The notes beneath the pieces were generated by a model. It was not told the origin of the DNA. It saw only the letters and a list, made by a program, of their open reading frames with translations, and did not search any database. 64,000 nucleotides of DNA. It comes from Prevotellaceae bacterium (GTDB lineage: Bacteria > Bacteroidota > Bacteroidia > Bacteroidales > Paludibacteraceae). Each line of letters begins with the position of its first letter. Position 1 is the stretch's first letter. Where the stretch lies: positions 62,001-126,000 of the forward strand of contig JAISVA010000035.1 in assembly GCA_031271815.1 (NCBI GenBank), written 5' to 3'. A program made the translations under genes and the position numbers. Positions 51,135 to 61,150 of the stretch are shown here, in pieces.

Positions 51135-52337
51135 TTATTCCGGAAATTCATACGTAACTGTTTGTCCGCTTCTCAAACCTAACATCAGTGTTTTAGCTCC
51201 GGTCACATTTCCGAAACGGAACTGTATCTCTCCTGCAGTTGGTGGCAGAACATTGAGGCGTGTAGCAAATGTCGTATCCTTAACGCCATTCCGGATGCGT
51301 TCCAACCTTATTTTTTGTTGAAGAGGCATATCCGTATCCACAGCAAGTAGTCCACATCCCTTTACAACTAAGACATTACCGTTCAGGTCAACATCATCAA
51401 TTTTTGGAGGAGCGACAGTAAAAGTAACGTCAGGCGCCGATATTGTTTTACCATTTGACATAACAGATACACTTGTAGATTCTCCGACTCTTGTCTGGTA
51501 AGGAAGTGTTACTCTTAATTCATTTGCCTCTACATTTACTTTTCCGGTTGCTTCTGTTAAATTCAAAAAGACAAGAGCATTATCCGGATTATCTATACGC
51601 CAGAAATCTTTTCCTTTTATAACAATTTCAGAACCTACCGACGCGCTGCTTCCATCGCAATTACAGTCGCAATTGACCTCAATGCTGCTAATAATCGGTT
51701 CAAGTACAAAAATTCCACGACCTTCCGCAGAAGTAACCACTCCCCCTTCGCAACGAGGTTTTACCAGCAACGAGAATGCTCCACTTGATGCTTCTTTAGG
51801 AAGGATAAAAGTAAAGACGCTATCATTCTGTGGTTCAACATCCAATTTAAAACCATTGTTAAAAACAATCGAGTCAACAGCTCCAAGTACTTTTCCCTTA
51901 ACAGTTATCACCGATTGATCCGGTATAAGCGGATTTTCCGGACTTCCAACAGGTGCAACATCCGTAACCGAAGGCGTGTACAAGACCTCGAACCTGCTTG
52001 TTGTCGTGAATGTAGTACCGTTTGATAAGCCCATTTCAATCTGTCCTAACGGACACAATGGATAATTCGGAGAAATCAACAAAGTAATTCTTCCTTCTTC
52101 AAGCGTGAATTGATCTCTGCTATAAACACTACCATCGGGCAATTTGATTGACTCTACCTGATCCAATCCCGATCCCACGAAAAAGATTTCGCCGCCGCGT
52201 TCTATCCCTGCAGGACCAAAAGCATCCAAACGAAATCCTTCATCTTCTTTTTTGCAGGATTGAAAAACCAATCCAGCCGTCAGCAGGCACAATAATACCA
52301 CTGTCACTGCTTTATATGATTTACTTATTACTCTCAT
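51135..52337 (-). CDS. IPT/TIG-domain lipoprotein
   Basis: A 400-residue surface lipoprotein. The signal peptide SYKAVTVVLLCLLTAGLVFQ ends with a lipobox FQSC. The mature part consists of about four IPT/TIG (immunoglobulin-like) repeats; typical openings are DAFGPAGIERGGEIFFVGSG, VAPVGSPENPLIPDQSVITV and ISSIEVNCDCNCDGSS...IVIKGKDFWRI. No catalytic motif. It is the fourth gene of the Sus-like operon, 28 bases after the glycan-binding-type protein, and likely spaces or assists nutrient binding on the cell surface. Confidence 0.82.
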   Translation of the reverse strand: MRVISKSYKAVTVVLLCLLTAGLVFQSCKKEDEGFRLDAFGPAGIERGGEIFFVGSGLDQVESIKLPDGSVYSRDQFTLEEGRITLLISPNYPLCPLGQIEMGLSNGTTFTTTSRFEVLYTPSVTDVAPVGSPENPLIPDQSVITVKGKVLGAVDSIVFNNGFKLDVEPQNDSVFTFILPKEASSGAFSLLVKPRCEGGVVTSAEGRGIFVLEPIISSIEVNCDCNCDGSSASVGSEIVIKGKDFWRIDNPDNALVFLNLTEATGKVNVEANELRVTLPYQTRVGESTSVSVMSNGKTISAPDVTFTVAPPKIDDVDLNGNVLVVKGCGLLAVDTDMPLQQKIRLERIRNGVKDTTFATRLNVLPPTAGEIQFRFGNVTGAKTLMLGLRSGQTVTYEFPE

Positions 52338-52365
52338 TTTTATTATAAATTATAAATTATAAATA

Positions 52366-53910
52366 TCAATAAGGTCTTCCTCCGGTATAAAGATCTCGAT
52401 TTCCGTCATTTCCACGTTGACCTATCTTACCGTGCCGAACACCGCTACCATCTTCCGGCACTACACGGAAGTTATCCACGAAACATAGGAGGCTTCCTAC
52501 TTGTCCGCTGGCTCCCCATGGTTCCCACATAAAGGTAAAATCTCCCATAGACTTGGTCCAGTCCGTACTCAACGGATAAGTTACCGCTTCGTAAGGATAA
52601 CCTGCACCAACAGCAAATTTCTGCTCCATGATAGAATTAATACCTTTCGCTTGAAGATTCCACCTGAAAGTTTCAAGAGGGACAGAAACAGTCATCCATT
52701 TACCTTCATATTCCAACTTACTCCAATCGGTAGAAAAAGGTGTTTTCACTTTTACGCCGATTTCCCACAACCATCCGCTCGGTTCACCCGTGTTTAGACC
52801 GGCCTCGAAAGGGCACCACCATCCACCCGGAATACTAACTGCCGGATCTTCACTGTTAGAGATGTCTCGCCCTTCCGTACCGGCTCCGTTATTTCCTTTT
52901 TTCGGAAAACAAAGGTCAGCATATATACCGTTAATCGGAAACTCAGAAGGAACATACACTTCGAACTTTAAGACTAAGTTCATAACATTTACGGATGAAT
53001 ATATCCCTGCAAGCGGTTTTTGATCTCTTCCTCCGTTTTCGACATGATAGGCAATATAACAACCATCGTGGAGGGCGCCTGCCTCTTTCCATCCTACCTG
53101 GTCATAAAGTCCATCGCATCCTTCCGGAAGGTCATTATTAATATCAAACCCGTCAGGTACCAATGCCAGCATATCAGGAGTATCTTTCCATTTTGGCAAT
53201 GGATTATCTCCTCCAGTACCGCCTGGTTCCATCGTTCCGGACACAGTTGCTCTAAATTCATCAAAGTCAATAATCAAGTTGGTTTTGTCACGGAATAAAA
53301 GAGGGAATGAACTCTTTTGACCGGAAGCGGTTTCTACTATAATCGGCTTGGAATGAACAACTCCGGCCGGTACTTTAACAAAAAGCTCAGTACGACCATC
53401 TACTTTTACTTCGGCAGGGATCAACACATCATTTTCTCCGTAGAAAAAAACGTTCGGATTGAGAAACCAATCTCCCTTTACACGCAAGATTCCTCCTTCA
53501 GGAACAAACTCGCAATAAAAACTCTTAATAACCGGAGGTGGAATATTGATTGCAAAAGCACTCTCCACTTGACGTCCTTGTGCGGTAATCAACCTGATTC
53601 GCGTAGTAGAAGAAGTAATTGCAGGAATCTGCAACACAATGTGGTTATCAGTAATAAAAGACGAATTAAGCGTAGCCGGCTCATTGTCAAAAAGCACCTG
53701 CGTTACTGCAGCCAGGTTTTCTCCAACAATAACAATATATTCTTCGGCGTTAGCGCCAACAATGATCGAGTCTTTTGATACCGCTTTCGACGGAAGGATG
53801 TGACTGATTACCGGATTGCAACCGCAATCATCATCTTCACACGAAGAAAATACCCCCACGCAAAAGCTCAAAAGCGCGAAAAACGGAAATATCTTTTTTA
53901 ATGTTTTCAT
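52366..53910 (-). CDS. Surface glycan-binding-type lipoprotein (SGBP-B like)
   Basis: A 514-residue lipoprotein. The signal peptide FFALLSFCVGVFSSC gives a lipobox FSSC. Two IPT/TIG domains follow (about 30-215, e.g. GENLAAVTQVLFDNEPATLN), then a C-terminal beta-sandwich of about 280 residues starting LIIDFDEFRATVSG and containing AYHVENGGRDQKPLAGIYS, WWCPFEAGLNTGEPSG and a final CFVDNFRVVP. This is the layout of SGBP-B proteins encoded after susD in glycan loci. Aromatic residues in the sandwich could bind sugar. Position third in the operon (35 bases after susD) supports this. The actual ligand is unknown. Confidence 0.82.
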   Translation of the reverse strand: MKTLKKIFPFFALLSFCVGVFSSCEDDDCGCNPVISHILPSKAVSKDSIIVGANAEEYIVIVGENLAAVTQVLFDNEPATLNSSFITDNHIVLQIPAITSSTTRIRLITAQGRQVESAFAINIPPPVIKSFYCEFVPEGGILRVKGDWFLNPNVFFYGENDVLIPAEVKVDGRTELFVKVPAGVVHSKPIIVETASGQKSSFPLLFRDKTNLIIDFDEFRATVSGTMEPGGTGGDNPLPKWKDTPDMLALVPDGFDINNDLPEGCDGLYDQVGWKEAGALHDGCYIAYHVENGGRDQKPLAGIYSSVNVMNLVLKFEVYVPSEFPINGIYADLCFPKKGNNGAGTEGRDISNSEDPAVSIPGGWWCPFEAGLNTGEPSGWLWEIGVKVKTPFSTDWSKLEYEGKWMTVSVPLETFRWNLQAKGINSIMEQKFAVGAGYPYEAVTYPLSTDWTKSMGDFTFMWEPWGASGQVGSLLCFVDNFRVVPEDGSGVRHGKIGQRGNDGNRDLYTGGRPY

Positions 53911-53945
53911 AAATATAATTACTTTTTATTTTTCTTACTTTTTAA

Positions 53946-55832
53946 TTAATATGGATAAGACCCATTTAGCAAGTCTTCCACAAAACGCTGACCTGGGCCG
54001 GATGCAATTTGAGGAACCACTTCTGCCGGAAGCGGGAGAAACCAATTATCAAAATTACCATTCTTCAACGCCGGATTAATTCCTCCTACTCCTCCTTCTT
54101 CCGACGCGGAAAATGATCCATCGTGCAGCCTTGGATACGTAGCCATCAATTTATTAAACAACTCAATTCGCACATACCCATCGGGTGTTTCCAAAGCGCC
54201 CGGATTGTCAGTGTCAATATTAAATTTTGCCTGGAAAGACCATCCGCGATCCTGTTCTTTCAAGAAATTCTTCGCAGCTTGCGGATTCCGGTAGTAAAGA
54301 CGTTTGATGTCTAACCATGTTTGACCTTCCATCGCAAATTCCTTTCTACGTTCCTGGATAAAGTCCGTTCTCTCCCTGGGAACCAGCATAGATACACGTC
54401 TATTGGCTGTATTTCCATCCTGGTCTTCACCATTAAACTCGTAAGATATTTCCTCGGTTCCCGGCGATTTGTAAAACGCCATTAAAGGTATTGAATCCAA
54501 CTGATTGGCAATGTTTGATCCGGCGTGAGCAGCGAGTACTTTTCTCAAATCCTCTCTCCAAGCAGCAGGACTTGTTTCAGCATCGACACTCATATTCTCC
54601 AACGCCATCTTTGCCTCTATACGCATCATGTAAACATCAGCCAAACGAAGAAAGTCAAGACGCATATTACAACTCATCTCGTGCCGCGTGGACTCGTATC
54701 CATAAACAAATTTTTTAATGTTGTTCAAAACTTCAATCCCCTGCAAAGCCGATCTTCCAAAAGGAGCTGCCTCTTCGCCACGGTAATTGAAGAATTTTTC
54801 ACCATAATACATGCTTACTTCTTTCTTACGTGCATCCCCAAGCTTGTATGAACGCAACAAGGTGTGTGCAATACCTTTTCCTCCACCCCATGCAGCAGAA
54901 GGCCCCCAAAACGCATCTTTTGCCATTTGAGCCTGATAAGGAGAACCGATAGCATATCCATAATCTTCAAAGTGAAGTGCAAAAAGCGATTCGCTATTTT
55001 TTCTCATATTGTTCCATCCGAAAATTTCGGCATAAGCAGTCAACCCCGCTCCGGAATTCTCAATTACTTCGGAAGCAAGCGTAATCGCTTTTTGATAATA
55101 TCCTTCCGGGTCCGGACAAACGTATGGATGGTTAAGACCGGGAGTTTGACAAGATGCCATAGTCAAATAAAGTTTAGCCAACATTCCTTTGGCTCCCCAT
55201 TTGCTTACACGTCCGCCTAGAGGTCCCCAGTTCATTTCGGAAGGTAAATAGTTTGCAGCAAATTCCCAATCCGTCTCAATCACTTTATAAATCGTTTCCC
55301 GGTCGGCTTTCGGCAATTTTACTCTGTTTACAATGTCGTACTCGTTATTCAAAACCAAAGGTACTTCACCCCAGAATTCAGTAGCCAGAAAGTAGGCTAT
55401 TCCTCTGAACATTCTTGCCTCTGCCTCTATCTTTAAGGCATCCTCTTCCGACAAAGTTGACTTGTCTTTGTTGATAAGGAAATTCGCTGCCGAAATCACG
55501 CCACTGTATAAAGAGGTATATCCTTCTTTCAACATATCATTGGAAGGAGATATATTGCCTCTGAAAAATTCTCCCTCCTGGTCATAAATATTGTACAGAT
55601 TCCCTGATAATCCTTCATTGATTACCCAACTGAATTTGCCGATATAATCTCCCCATATTTTACCTCCATACAATGCTCCTGTCAAATTCACGTATTGATC
55701 CATCGTTTGAATGCTTTCGGTACTGAATTGATCTTCCAAATCCCGATCTAAAAAATCTTTACATCCGGAGGCAAAAAGCGTTGTTGCCAAACCGAAAGCA
55801 ATTGCTTTATATTTTATTGTTCTTAAATTCAT
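53946..55832 (-). CDS. SusD/RagB-family nutrient-binding lipoprotein
   Basis: SusD-like surface lipoprotein of 628 residues that caps the SusC transporter. Signal peptide with lipobox FASGC (about residues 19-23), followed by KDFLDRDLEDQFSTESIQTM, the typical SusD start. Helical TPR-like segments follow (KIEAEARMFRGIAYFLATEF), and the C-terminal RagB/SusD region has RRKEFAMEGQTWLDIKRLYY, close to the family signature RRxELxxEGxRxxDLxR. It is second in the operon, 18 bases after susC. The bound nutrient cannot be predicted. Confidence 0.95.
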   Translation of the reverse strand: MNLRTIKYKAIAFGLATTLFASGCKDFLDRDLEDQFSTESIQTMDQYVNLTGALYGGKIWGDYIGKFSWVINEGLSGNLYNIYDQEGEFFRGNISPSNDMLKEGYTSLYSGVISAANFLINKDKSTLSEEDALKIEAEARMFRGIAYFLATEFWGEVPLVLNNEYDIVNRVKLPKADRETIYKVIETDWEFAANYLPSEMNWGPLGGRVSKWGAKGMLAKLYLTMASCQTPGLNHPYVCPDPEGYYQKAITLASEVIENSGAGLTAYAEIFGWNNMRKNSESLFALHFEDYGYAIGSPYQAQMAKDAFWGPSAAWGGGKGIAHTLLRSYKLGDARKKEVSMYYGEKFFNYRGEEAAPFGRSALQGIEVLNNIKKFVYGYESTRHEMSCNMRLDFLRLADVYMMRIEAKMALENMSVDAETSPAAWREDLRKVLAAHAGSNIANQLDSIPLMAFYKSPGTEEISYEFNGEDQDGNTANRRVSMLVPRERTDFIQERRKEFAMEGQTWLDIKRLYYRNPQAAKNFLKEQDRGWSFQAKFNIDTDNPGALETPDGYVRIELFNKLMATYPRLHDGSFSASEEGGVGGINPALKNGNFDNWFLPLPAEVVPQIASGPGQRFVEDLLNGSYPY

Positions 55833-55850
55833 AATATCGTCTATTTCGAG

Positions 55851-58800
55851 TTAAAAATTAAAACTTAAATTCATCGTATAGGTACGCGGCACAGGATAAC
55901 TGCCCGCATCAATTCCCTGTATGGTTACATCCGAATTAGCTACTTCCGGATTGTATCCGGTATATTTACTGAATGTGTAAACATTTTGTACGTTTGCCGA
56001 CAAACGCAAATCGTTGATTGAAATCTTTTCTGTCCAGCGTTTTGGGAAAAGATAGGAAAGCGAAATGTTTTGGATACGAAGGAAAGAACCGTCTTCAACA
56101 AAGTGGTCGGAAGCCTCGTTTAAGTTGATAACACCACTCGTATTCGGACGTGGAATCTTAGTACCGGAATTCACTACAAATTTCTCGGTTATGTCTTTTC
56201 CATCGGCATCTTGTCCTACTATTCGAGTATCTACTCTTGCAAAATCTTTTACGGAAGTTAACTGGTTTATGTTGGCGCTTTCCTGCCCTTCCAACTTGGA
56301 ACGAAGTAAGTTATATACATCGTTTCCATAAGAACCCATCAAGAAGACAGTCAACGACCAATTGCCGTAAGTGAACGTATTTCCAAGACCTCCCGTAAAA
56401 TCAGGATTCGGGTCTCCAATCCAGGTTTTATCGTTCGCATCAATCACTCCGTCTTGGTTTATATCCACGAAATTAAAGTCGCCAACTTGCGCTCCATTTT
56501 CTCTCTTAGCTCCTCCTCTTTCCGGATCTAACTGCCATTCTTCTTCAATTACACCATTGACTTTATACCCCCAAAACATCCCCGGAGCGTGTCCTTCGGC
56601 AGTTCTTGAGATTGCGCGACTTCCGGATCTAAAATTTCTATAACCGATTCTATCCTCGTCTAACTTAACCACTTTGTTACGAACATACGAGAATGAAAAG
56701 TCGGTTGTCCACTGAAACTTACGATCCTGATTATCTATATTAACTGTATTTAAAGAGATTTCGAAACCGGTATTCCGAATGCTACCCAAGTTAATTTGAG
56801 GAGGAGTGGTGTATAAACCATCCTTATCGGTTGCCAGAGAAAGACCCGGATTAGCTAATACGAGCAAATTATCATTTTGTTTGTAAAATCCATCAACGGT
56901 CAATGTAATCCGGCTGTTTAACATTCCATAATCCAATCCGACATTCGCCTGCCAGTTAGTTTCCCAAATCAAATCTTCATTAGTCCACCTATCCAAAAGC
57001 GCACTTGCACCCTCTCCCTCAAACGTAGCATAAGGTCTAAACGTAGAACGGTAAGCCATTACATTTCCTGCATTACCTGTTTCACCATAGCCTAATCTTA
57101 ATCTTAATTGAGAAATCAAATTGCTCGCTTTTTCATTGTCCTTGATAAAGCTTTCCTGGTCAACAGTCCAGGCAAATGCGAATGAAGGGAAGAATCCCCA
57201 ACGCTTTTCCGGAGCAAAGTTTGATGAACCGTCGAAACGACCGGTAGCAGTTAACAAATAACGGTTGTCGTAGCTATAGTTCAAACGACCTAAGTAAGAG
57301 AGCATCGCCTGGCTACCTTTGTATCCGCCAATTTCAGGCGATCCTCCCAAGTTCCAGTTTTGATAATCCGGATCAATAGCAACATCAGTTGGGTAGTTTG
57401 ATTTTACGGTATGAAGACCTTCCCAAGAACTTTCCCAAGCTTCGAAACCGACCATTGCCGTAATGGCATTTTTCTTAATTTGTTTGAAGTAATTCAACGT
57501 AGAAGCATATCTCCAATAGAAATTATTTCTGCTCCATCCATCTAACTTGTTTGTAGGTGTTGCAGGACTTAACGGAAGGTATTTTTTGTCCTCCGAACCT
57601 GTATAGTCCACCCCAAATTCATTCCGCCAATTCAAATTCTTGATAAATTCGATATTGGCAAACATACTTCCGGACACGTTGTTATTAGTTACATAAATAG
57701 GTGAGTCTTTCACACGCATAATCGCATTGTATTTAACAGCTGACGCTTCGGCGGGTTTTGCTTCATAATATCCTCCGTTTACATCATGTATCTGAGTGTT
57801 AGGTGTAGTAAGCAAAGCCTGCATCAACGGCGATTCGTCCAGATTTACAGTAATAGTTCTGGCTGCGTTTGAATTGAGATCATCAAAACCGGGTTGCTTG
57901 GATTGTAAAATGCGTGTATAGGCAAGATTAATACCTGTTTTCAACCACGATTTTGTTTGATTTTCCACGTTTACACGTCCACTAAAACGCTGAAAATCAG
58001 TGCCAATCATTACCCCATTTTGATCTTGATACCCTAATGAGATAGCAAACTGTGTCTCTTTGTTTCCTCCGGTAACGGATAATTGATGGCTATGCCCGGT
58101 AGCTATACGCAACAAAGCATCTTGCCAGTCACTGCCTTTACCTAATAACGAAGGGTCAACACGTAACTCAGCCATATCATTCTGCCCCACATTGAGTCCC
58201 GGACCTGCAAAAGGATCTGTTACGTAAGCGGCATACTCTCGGAGATTCATCATATCCATCTTTTTAGCTACTTGCGAAACCATAAAACCACCTTCATAAG
58301 AAATCTTTGAAATTCCGGAATCATTTCCTTTACGGGTTGTAATCATTACTACCCCGTTGGATGCGCGGGAACCATAGATAGCCGTTGCCGATGCATCTTT
58401 CAAAATTTCCATAGAAACGATGTCTGCCGGGTTGATTGACGCTAACGGGTTAGAACCACCTCCTTGCTCACCGTTACCGACGGGCATACCGTCTACTACA
58501 TACAAAGGCTGGTTGTTTCCGAAAGAACTCGTTCCGCGAATACGTACGGAAGTTGCCGATCCGGGTTGTCCCGAACTTGCATTTACCTGTACCCCGGATA
58601 CACGACCTTGCAACGCCTGGTCAATCGAAGTAGTCGGACCTGCCTTTCTCAGCTGATCTTCACTTACCTTCGATAGCGCTCCTGTCTTGTCGGATTTTCT
58701 TACTATACCGTAAGATGTTACCACAAACTCCTCCAGCTTTGTGGCTGCTTCATCCTCTTTCAAGGTCACATTTAAAGTTGTGGTACTAGCAGAAATCTTA

Positions 58801-59036
58801 ACTTCCTGCGGTTGCATTCCAAGAGAGGAAACGACTAACGTCTCTCCGTTGGAAACCGAAATTTCAAACTTCCCGTCGAAGTCGGCTGCTGCACCTCTGG
58901 TGGTACCTTTTACCACCACACTCGCCCCCGGAATTGTCTCTCCATTGGCAGACACCACCCCTGTGATCGTCCGCTGTTGAGCCATAATTCCGAAAGCCGT
59001 ACTGAATAACAATAAAGACAATAAAAGCTTTCTCAT
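55851..59036 (-). CDS. SusC/RagA-family TonB-linked outer-membrane transporter
   Basis: Large TonB-dependent transporter of 1061 residues. Order: signal peptide MRKLLLSLLLFSTAFGIMAQ; carboxypeptidase-regulatory-like domain TITGVVSANGETIPGASVVV (about 23-100); TonB-box-like FVVTSYGIVRKSDKTGA; plug with SIDQALQGRVSGVQV, IRGTSSFGNNQPLYVVDGMP and MEILKDASATAIYGSRASNG, the SusC signature; then the barrel, ending PRTYTMNLSFNF. First gene of the operon with a -7 box at 59123-59130. No regulator (SusR, hybrid two-component or ECF/anti-sigma) and no glycoside hydrolase lies in the window, so the substrate remains open. Confidence 0.96.
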   Translation of the reverse strand: MRKLLLSLLLFSTAFGIMAQQRTITGVVSANGETIPGASVVVKGTTRGAAADFDGKFEISVSNGETLVVSSLGMQPQEVKISASTTTLNVTLKEDEAATKLEEFVVTSYGIVRKSDKTGALSKVSEDQLRKAGPTTSIDQALQGRVSGVQVNASSGQPGSATSVRIRGTSSFGNNQPLYVVDGMPVGNGEQGGGSNPLASINPADIVSMEILKDASATAIYGSRASNGVVMITTRKGNDSGISKISYEGGFMVSQVAKKMDMMNLREYAAYVTDPFAGPGLNVGQNDMAELRVDPSLLGKGSDWQDALLRIATGHSHQLSVTGGNKETQFAISLGYQDQNGVMIGTDFQRFSGRVNVENQTKSWLKTGINLAYTRILQSKQPGFDDLNSNAARTITVNLDESPLMQALLTTPNTQIHDVNGGYYEAKPAEASAVKYNAIMRVKDSPIYVTNNNVSGSMFANIEFIKNLNWRNEFGVDYTGSEDKKYLPLSPATPTNKLDGWSRNNFYWRYASTLNYFKQIKKNAITAMVGFEAWESSWEGLHTVKSNYPTDVAIDPDYQNWNLGGSPEIGGYKGSQAMLSYLGRLNYSYDNRYLLTATGRFDGSSNFAPEKRWGFFPSFAFAWTVDQESFIKDNEKASNLISQLRLRLGYGETGNAGNVMAYRSTFRPYATFEGEGASALLDRWTNEDLIWETNWQANVGLDYGMLNSRITLTVDGFYKQNDNLLVLANPGLSLATDKDGLYTTPPQINLGSIRNTGFEISLNTVNIDNQDRKFQWTTDFSFSYVRNKVVKLDEDRIGYRNFRSGSRAISRTAEGHAPGMFWGYKVNGVIEEEWQLDPERGGAKRENGAQVGDFNFVDINQDGVIDANDKTWIGDPNPDFTGGLGNTFTYGNWSLTVFLMGSYGNDVYNLLRSKLEGQESANINQLTSVKDFARVDTRIVGQDADGKDITEKFVVNSGTKIPRPNTSGVINLNEASDHFVEDGSFLRIQNISLSYLFPKRWTEKISINDLRLSANVQNVYTFSKYTGYNPEVANSDVTIQGIDAGSYPVPRTYTMNLSFNF

Positions 59037-59122
59037 TACTAATGAATATTATTTATTAATTATTAATTGAAATATGATTCGTGTTTTCATACCATTAAAA
59101 ACTCCAAAAACCCAAATTTCGG

Positions 59123-59130
59123 CAAATATA
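59123..59130 (-). promoter_or_regulatory. -7 box for susCD operon
   Basis: TATATTTG on the minus strand followed by CC, 86 bases before ATG 59036, leaving a 5' leader of about 75-80 bases. Confidence 0.55.
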
Positions 59131-59291
59131 ATTTATTTACGATAAATATTCATCATTATTAGCAAAAAATATACTAAAAAATATATCAACATTTGATTTT
59201 ATTAAGAATAACGATTAAACCTTTCCGAATCCAACCTGTAAATCATTGATAACGATATAACCTTTAGAATATTTATATTATTATATTTAAT

Positions 59292-59558
59292 GGCTGTAGT
59301 TTAAAATAGAGTTGTAATCTACGCATATTTACGAAAACCTTCGTATACAGACAGCCCGGAGGGCTATATGTGAATAACCCCTTGCAAGCGAAGCGAAGCT
59401 CGGGGGATGAGCAACGAACGGCTGTCTCTTTCCCAACTCAGAAAAAATTCAACCTGCTACGGGGTTGATTGTCAGGGTACATCGTTTCTATTCTCGCTCG
59501 ACTCCGAGCTTCGCTTCGCTTGCAAGGAGTTATCTAACTGTTAGTCCTACGAACTTCG
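59292..59558. repeat. REP inverted pair
   Basis: Starts GGCTGTAGTTTAAAATAGAG, then CAGCCCGGAGGGCT and AACCCCTTGCAAGCGAAGCG; inverted near the end as GAGCTTCGCTTCGCTTGCAA. Highly similar to 21709-21951 and shares the arm sequence with 18175-18372. It lies in the 930-base gap upstream of susC. Confidence 0.75.
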
Positions 59559-59776
59559 AAATAGAAATTATTTTGAGATATATAAATAGCAACTTGAATT
59601 AATTAACATTTTTCTTTGCAACTTTGTATGTTTTGCGTTAAACTTATTAATTTGAACCGGATAAGTATTTTCGTATTATATTAATTTTCAGCAGGGAGAA
59701 AATTCTTCATCTATTCCATTGTGCAGGGAATGACATATTGACTAAAAGAGAAAAGTATAGTGACATTAAGAACTGC

Positions 59777-59925
59777 CTTAAAAGTCCACGAATTAACACA
59801 AATTGTTTATTTTATTCACGTGAGCTCAAGATAAAAAATTCTTTTTCGTGTTTATAAATGCGCTTACTCGCAACAAACAAACGCGAAGGCGGAAAGACGC
59901 AAAGCCCTGCAACAGCGAACATGTG
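59777..59925. repeat. Degenerate repeats upstream of thiD
   Basis: CCACGAATTAACACAAATTG and CGCGAAGGCGGAAAGACGCA, relatives of the palindromes at 23190, 38239 and 39225. No gene or recognisable riboswitch lies between 59559 and 60004. Confidence 0.4.
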
Positions 59926-59988
59926 AAACTTTATTTTTAAAATTTTCAAACAGACTTCCAAACACTTGGTCTTTTCGTGCAAAACACG

Positions 59989-59996
59989 TAACTTTG
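59989..59996 (+). promoter_or_regulatory. -7 box for thiD
   Basis: TAACTTTG followed by C; exact match, 8 bases from ATG 60005, which implies a very short leader and excludes an upstream in-frame ATG at 59966. Confidence 0.55.
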
Positions 59997-60004
59997 CTTC
60001 TAAT

Positions 60005-60847
60005 ATGAATCATTATCCAACCGTTTTAACCATTGCCGGTTCCGACAGTTGCGGAGGCGCCGGCATTCAGGCAGATATTAAGACCATATCCTCGCTGGGC
60101 GCGTATGCCTGCAGCGCCATTACCGCCATTACCGCTCAAAATACGCTGGGCGTCCGTTCCATACAAGGCATTTCTCCTTCGGTGTTGAAAGACCAGATAG
60201 AAGCCGTTTTTGATGACCTCACAATAGATGCCGTAAAAACGGGTATGCTATATAATAAGGTGTCAATCGAAATCATAAGCGAATGCCTGGCGCGTTTTCG
60301 CCCCCGCTTTTTCGTATTGGATCCGGTTATGATTTCTACCGGCGGCAGCAAACTAATTACCGACGATGCCATAGAGGCTATGCAGCGATTGCTTTTTCCG
60401 CTGGCAACCGTCGTTACTCCCAACATTGCCGAAGCTGAAGTATTTACCGGCGTAAAAATTTCATCACACGGAGATATGCAAAAAGCCGCAGAGGTAATGT
60501 TGCAAAAAGGATGCCATGCCGTATTGATGAAAGGCGGTCACCTGCCCGGAAACGAGTCGGTTGACATACTTTTTGAAAAAGGGAAAAACGGGCAGGGAAT
60601 ACGCTCGCCGTTTATTGAGACAAAAAATACGCACGGCACAGGCTGCACGCTATCCGCCGCTTTCGCCACCTACCTTGCCTTGGGCGAAGAGCTGCGCGAA
60701 GCCTTTGTACTGTCGAAGGATTACATTATTCACGCGCTTTATACCGGCAAAGATGCTGAAAACGGGAAAGGGCATGGAGGGGTGAATCATTTTTTTGATC
60801 CTCAAAAATTGAAAACACAACCTCGTCCAAACAGAACAAACCCATAA
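60005..60847 (+). CDS. thiD: Hydroxymethylpyrimidine / phosphomethylpyrimidine kinase
   Basis: Phosphorylates HMP and HMP-P in thiamine synthesis, 280 residues. The start is MNHYPTVLTIAGSDSCGGAG, then IQADIKTISSLGAYACSAIT; the active-site block is FVLDPVMISTGGSKLI and the anion-hole region KNTHGTGCTLSAAFATYLAL. VTPNIAEAEVFTGV is also typical. It is a single gene with no thi neighbours and no thi-box riboswitch upstream, so it may serve salvage of the pyrimidine. Confidence 0.94.
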   Translation: MNHYPTVLTIAGSDSCGGAGIQADIKTISSLGAYACSAITAITAQNTLGVRSIQGISPSVLKDQIEAVFDDLTIDAVKTGMLYNKVSIEIISECLARFRPRFFVLDPVMISTGGSKLITDDAIEAMQRLLFPLATVVTPNIAEAEVFTGVKISSHGDMQKAAEVMLQKGCHAVLMKGGHLPGNESVDILFEKGKNGQGIRSPFIETKNTHGTGCTLSAAFATYLALGEELREAFVLSKDYIIHALYTGKDAENGKGHGGVNHFFDPQKLKTQPRPNRTNP

Positions 60848-60904
60848 CACAGAGAGAAACGCATAACAATACAGGCGAATAAATTACAGGGCGAACACAC
60901 AGAA

Positions 60905-61046
60905 ACTGTCTCAAAAGTTTTTTAGAACGCAAATGACGCAAATCAGAACAAGTTTTATTTGATTAAAAATCAATATATTAAAAATCTCATTGACATTTTT
61001 ATTTGTGTAAATTCGCGTATTTTACGTCATTTGCGTTCTTTTAGAC
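60905..61046. repeat. MITE-like palindrome, copy B
   Basis: Bounded by ACTGTCTCAAAAG and TTCTTTTAGAC, with arms GAACGCAAATGACGCAAAT and ACGTCATTTGCGTTC. The inside is almost the reverse complement of copy A at 5119-5274, over about 90 bases. It fills most of the gap between thiD and argH. Confidence 0.7.
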
Positions 61047-61104
61047 TGCATTCTACGGCAAAATTTGTCCGTTACACATTCATTGTAAATTAAATTAAAT
61101 TCCG

Positions 61105-61112
61105 TAAATTTG
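61105..61112 (+). promoter_or_regulatory. -7 box for argH
   Basis: TAAATTTG followed by CC, 38 bases before ATG 61151. Confidence 0.5.
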
Positions 61113-61150
61113 CCTCTCTTATTACATTATTTCATAACTCATAATATATT

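Noticed and set aside
59840..60004. Thiamine riboswitch upstream of thiD
   Set aside because: No thi-box such as CUGAGA with the matching arms was found, and the -7 box lies only 8 bases before the start.
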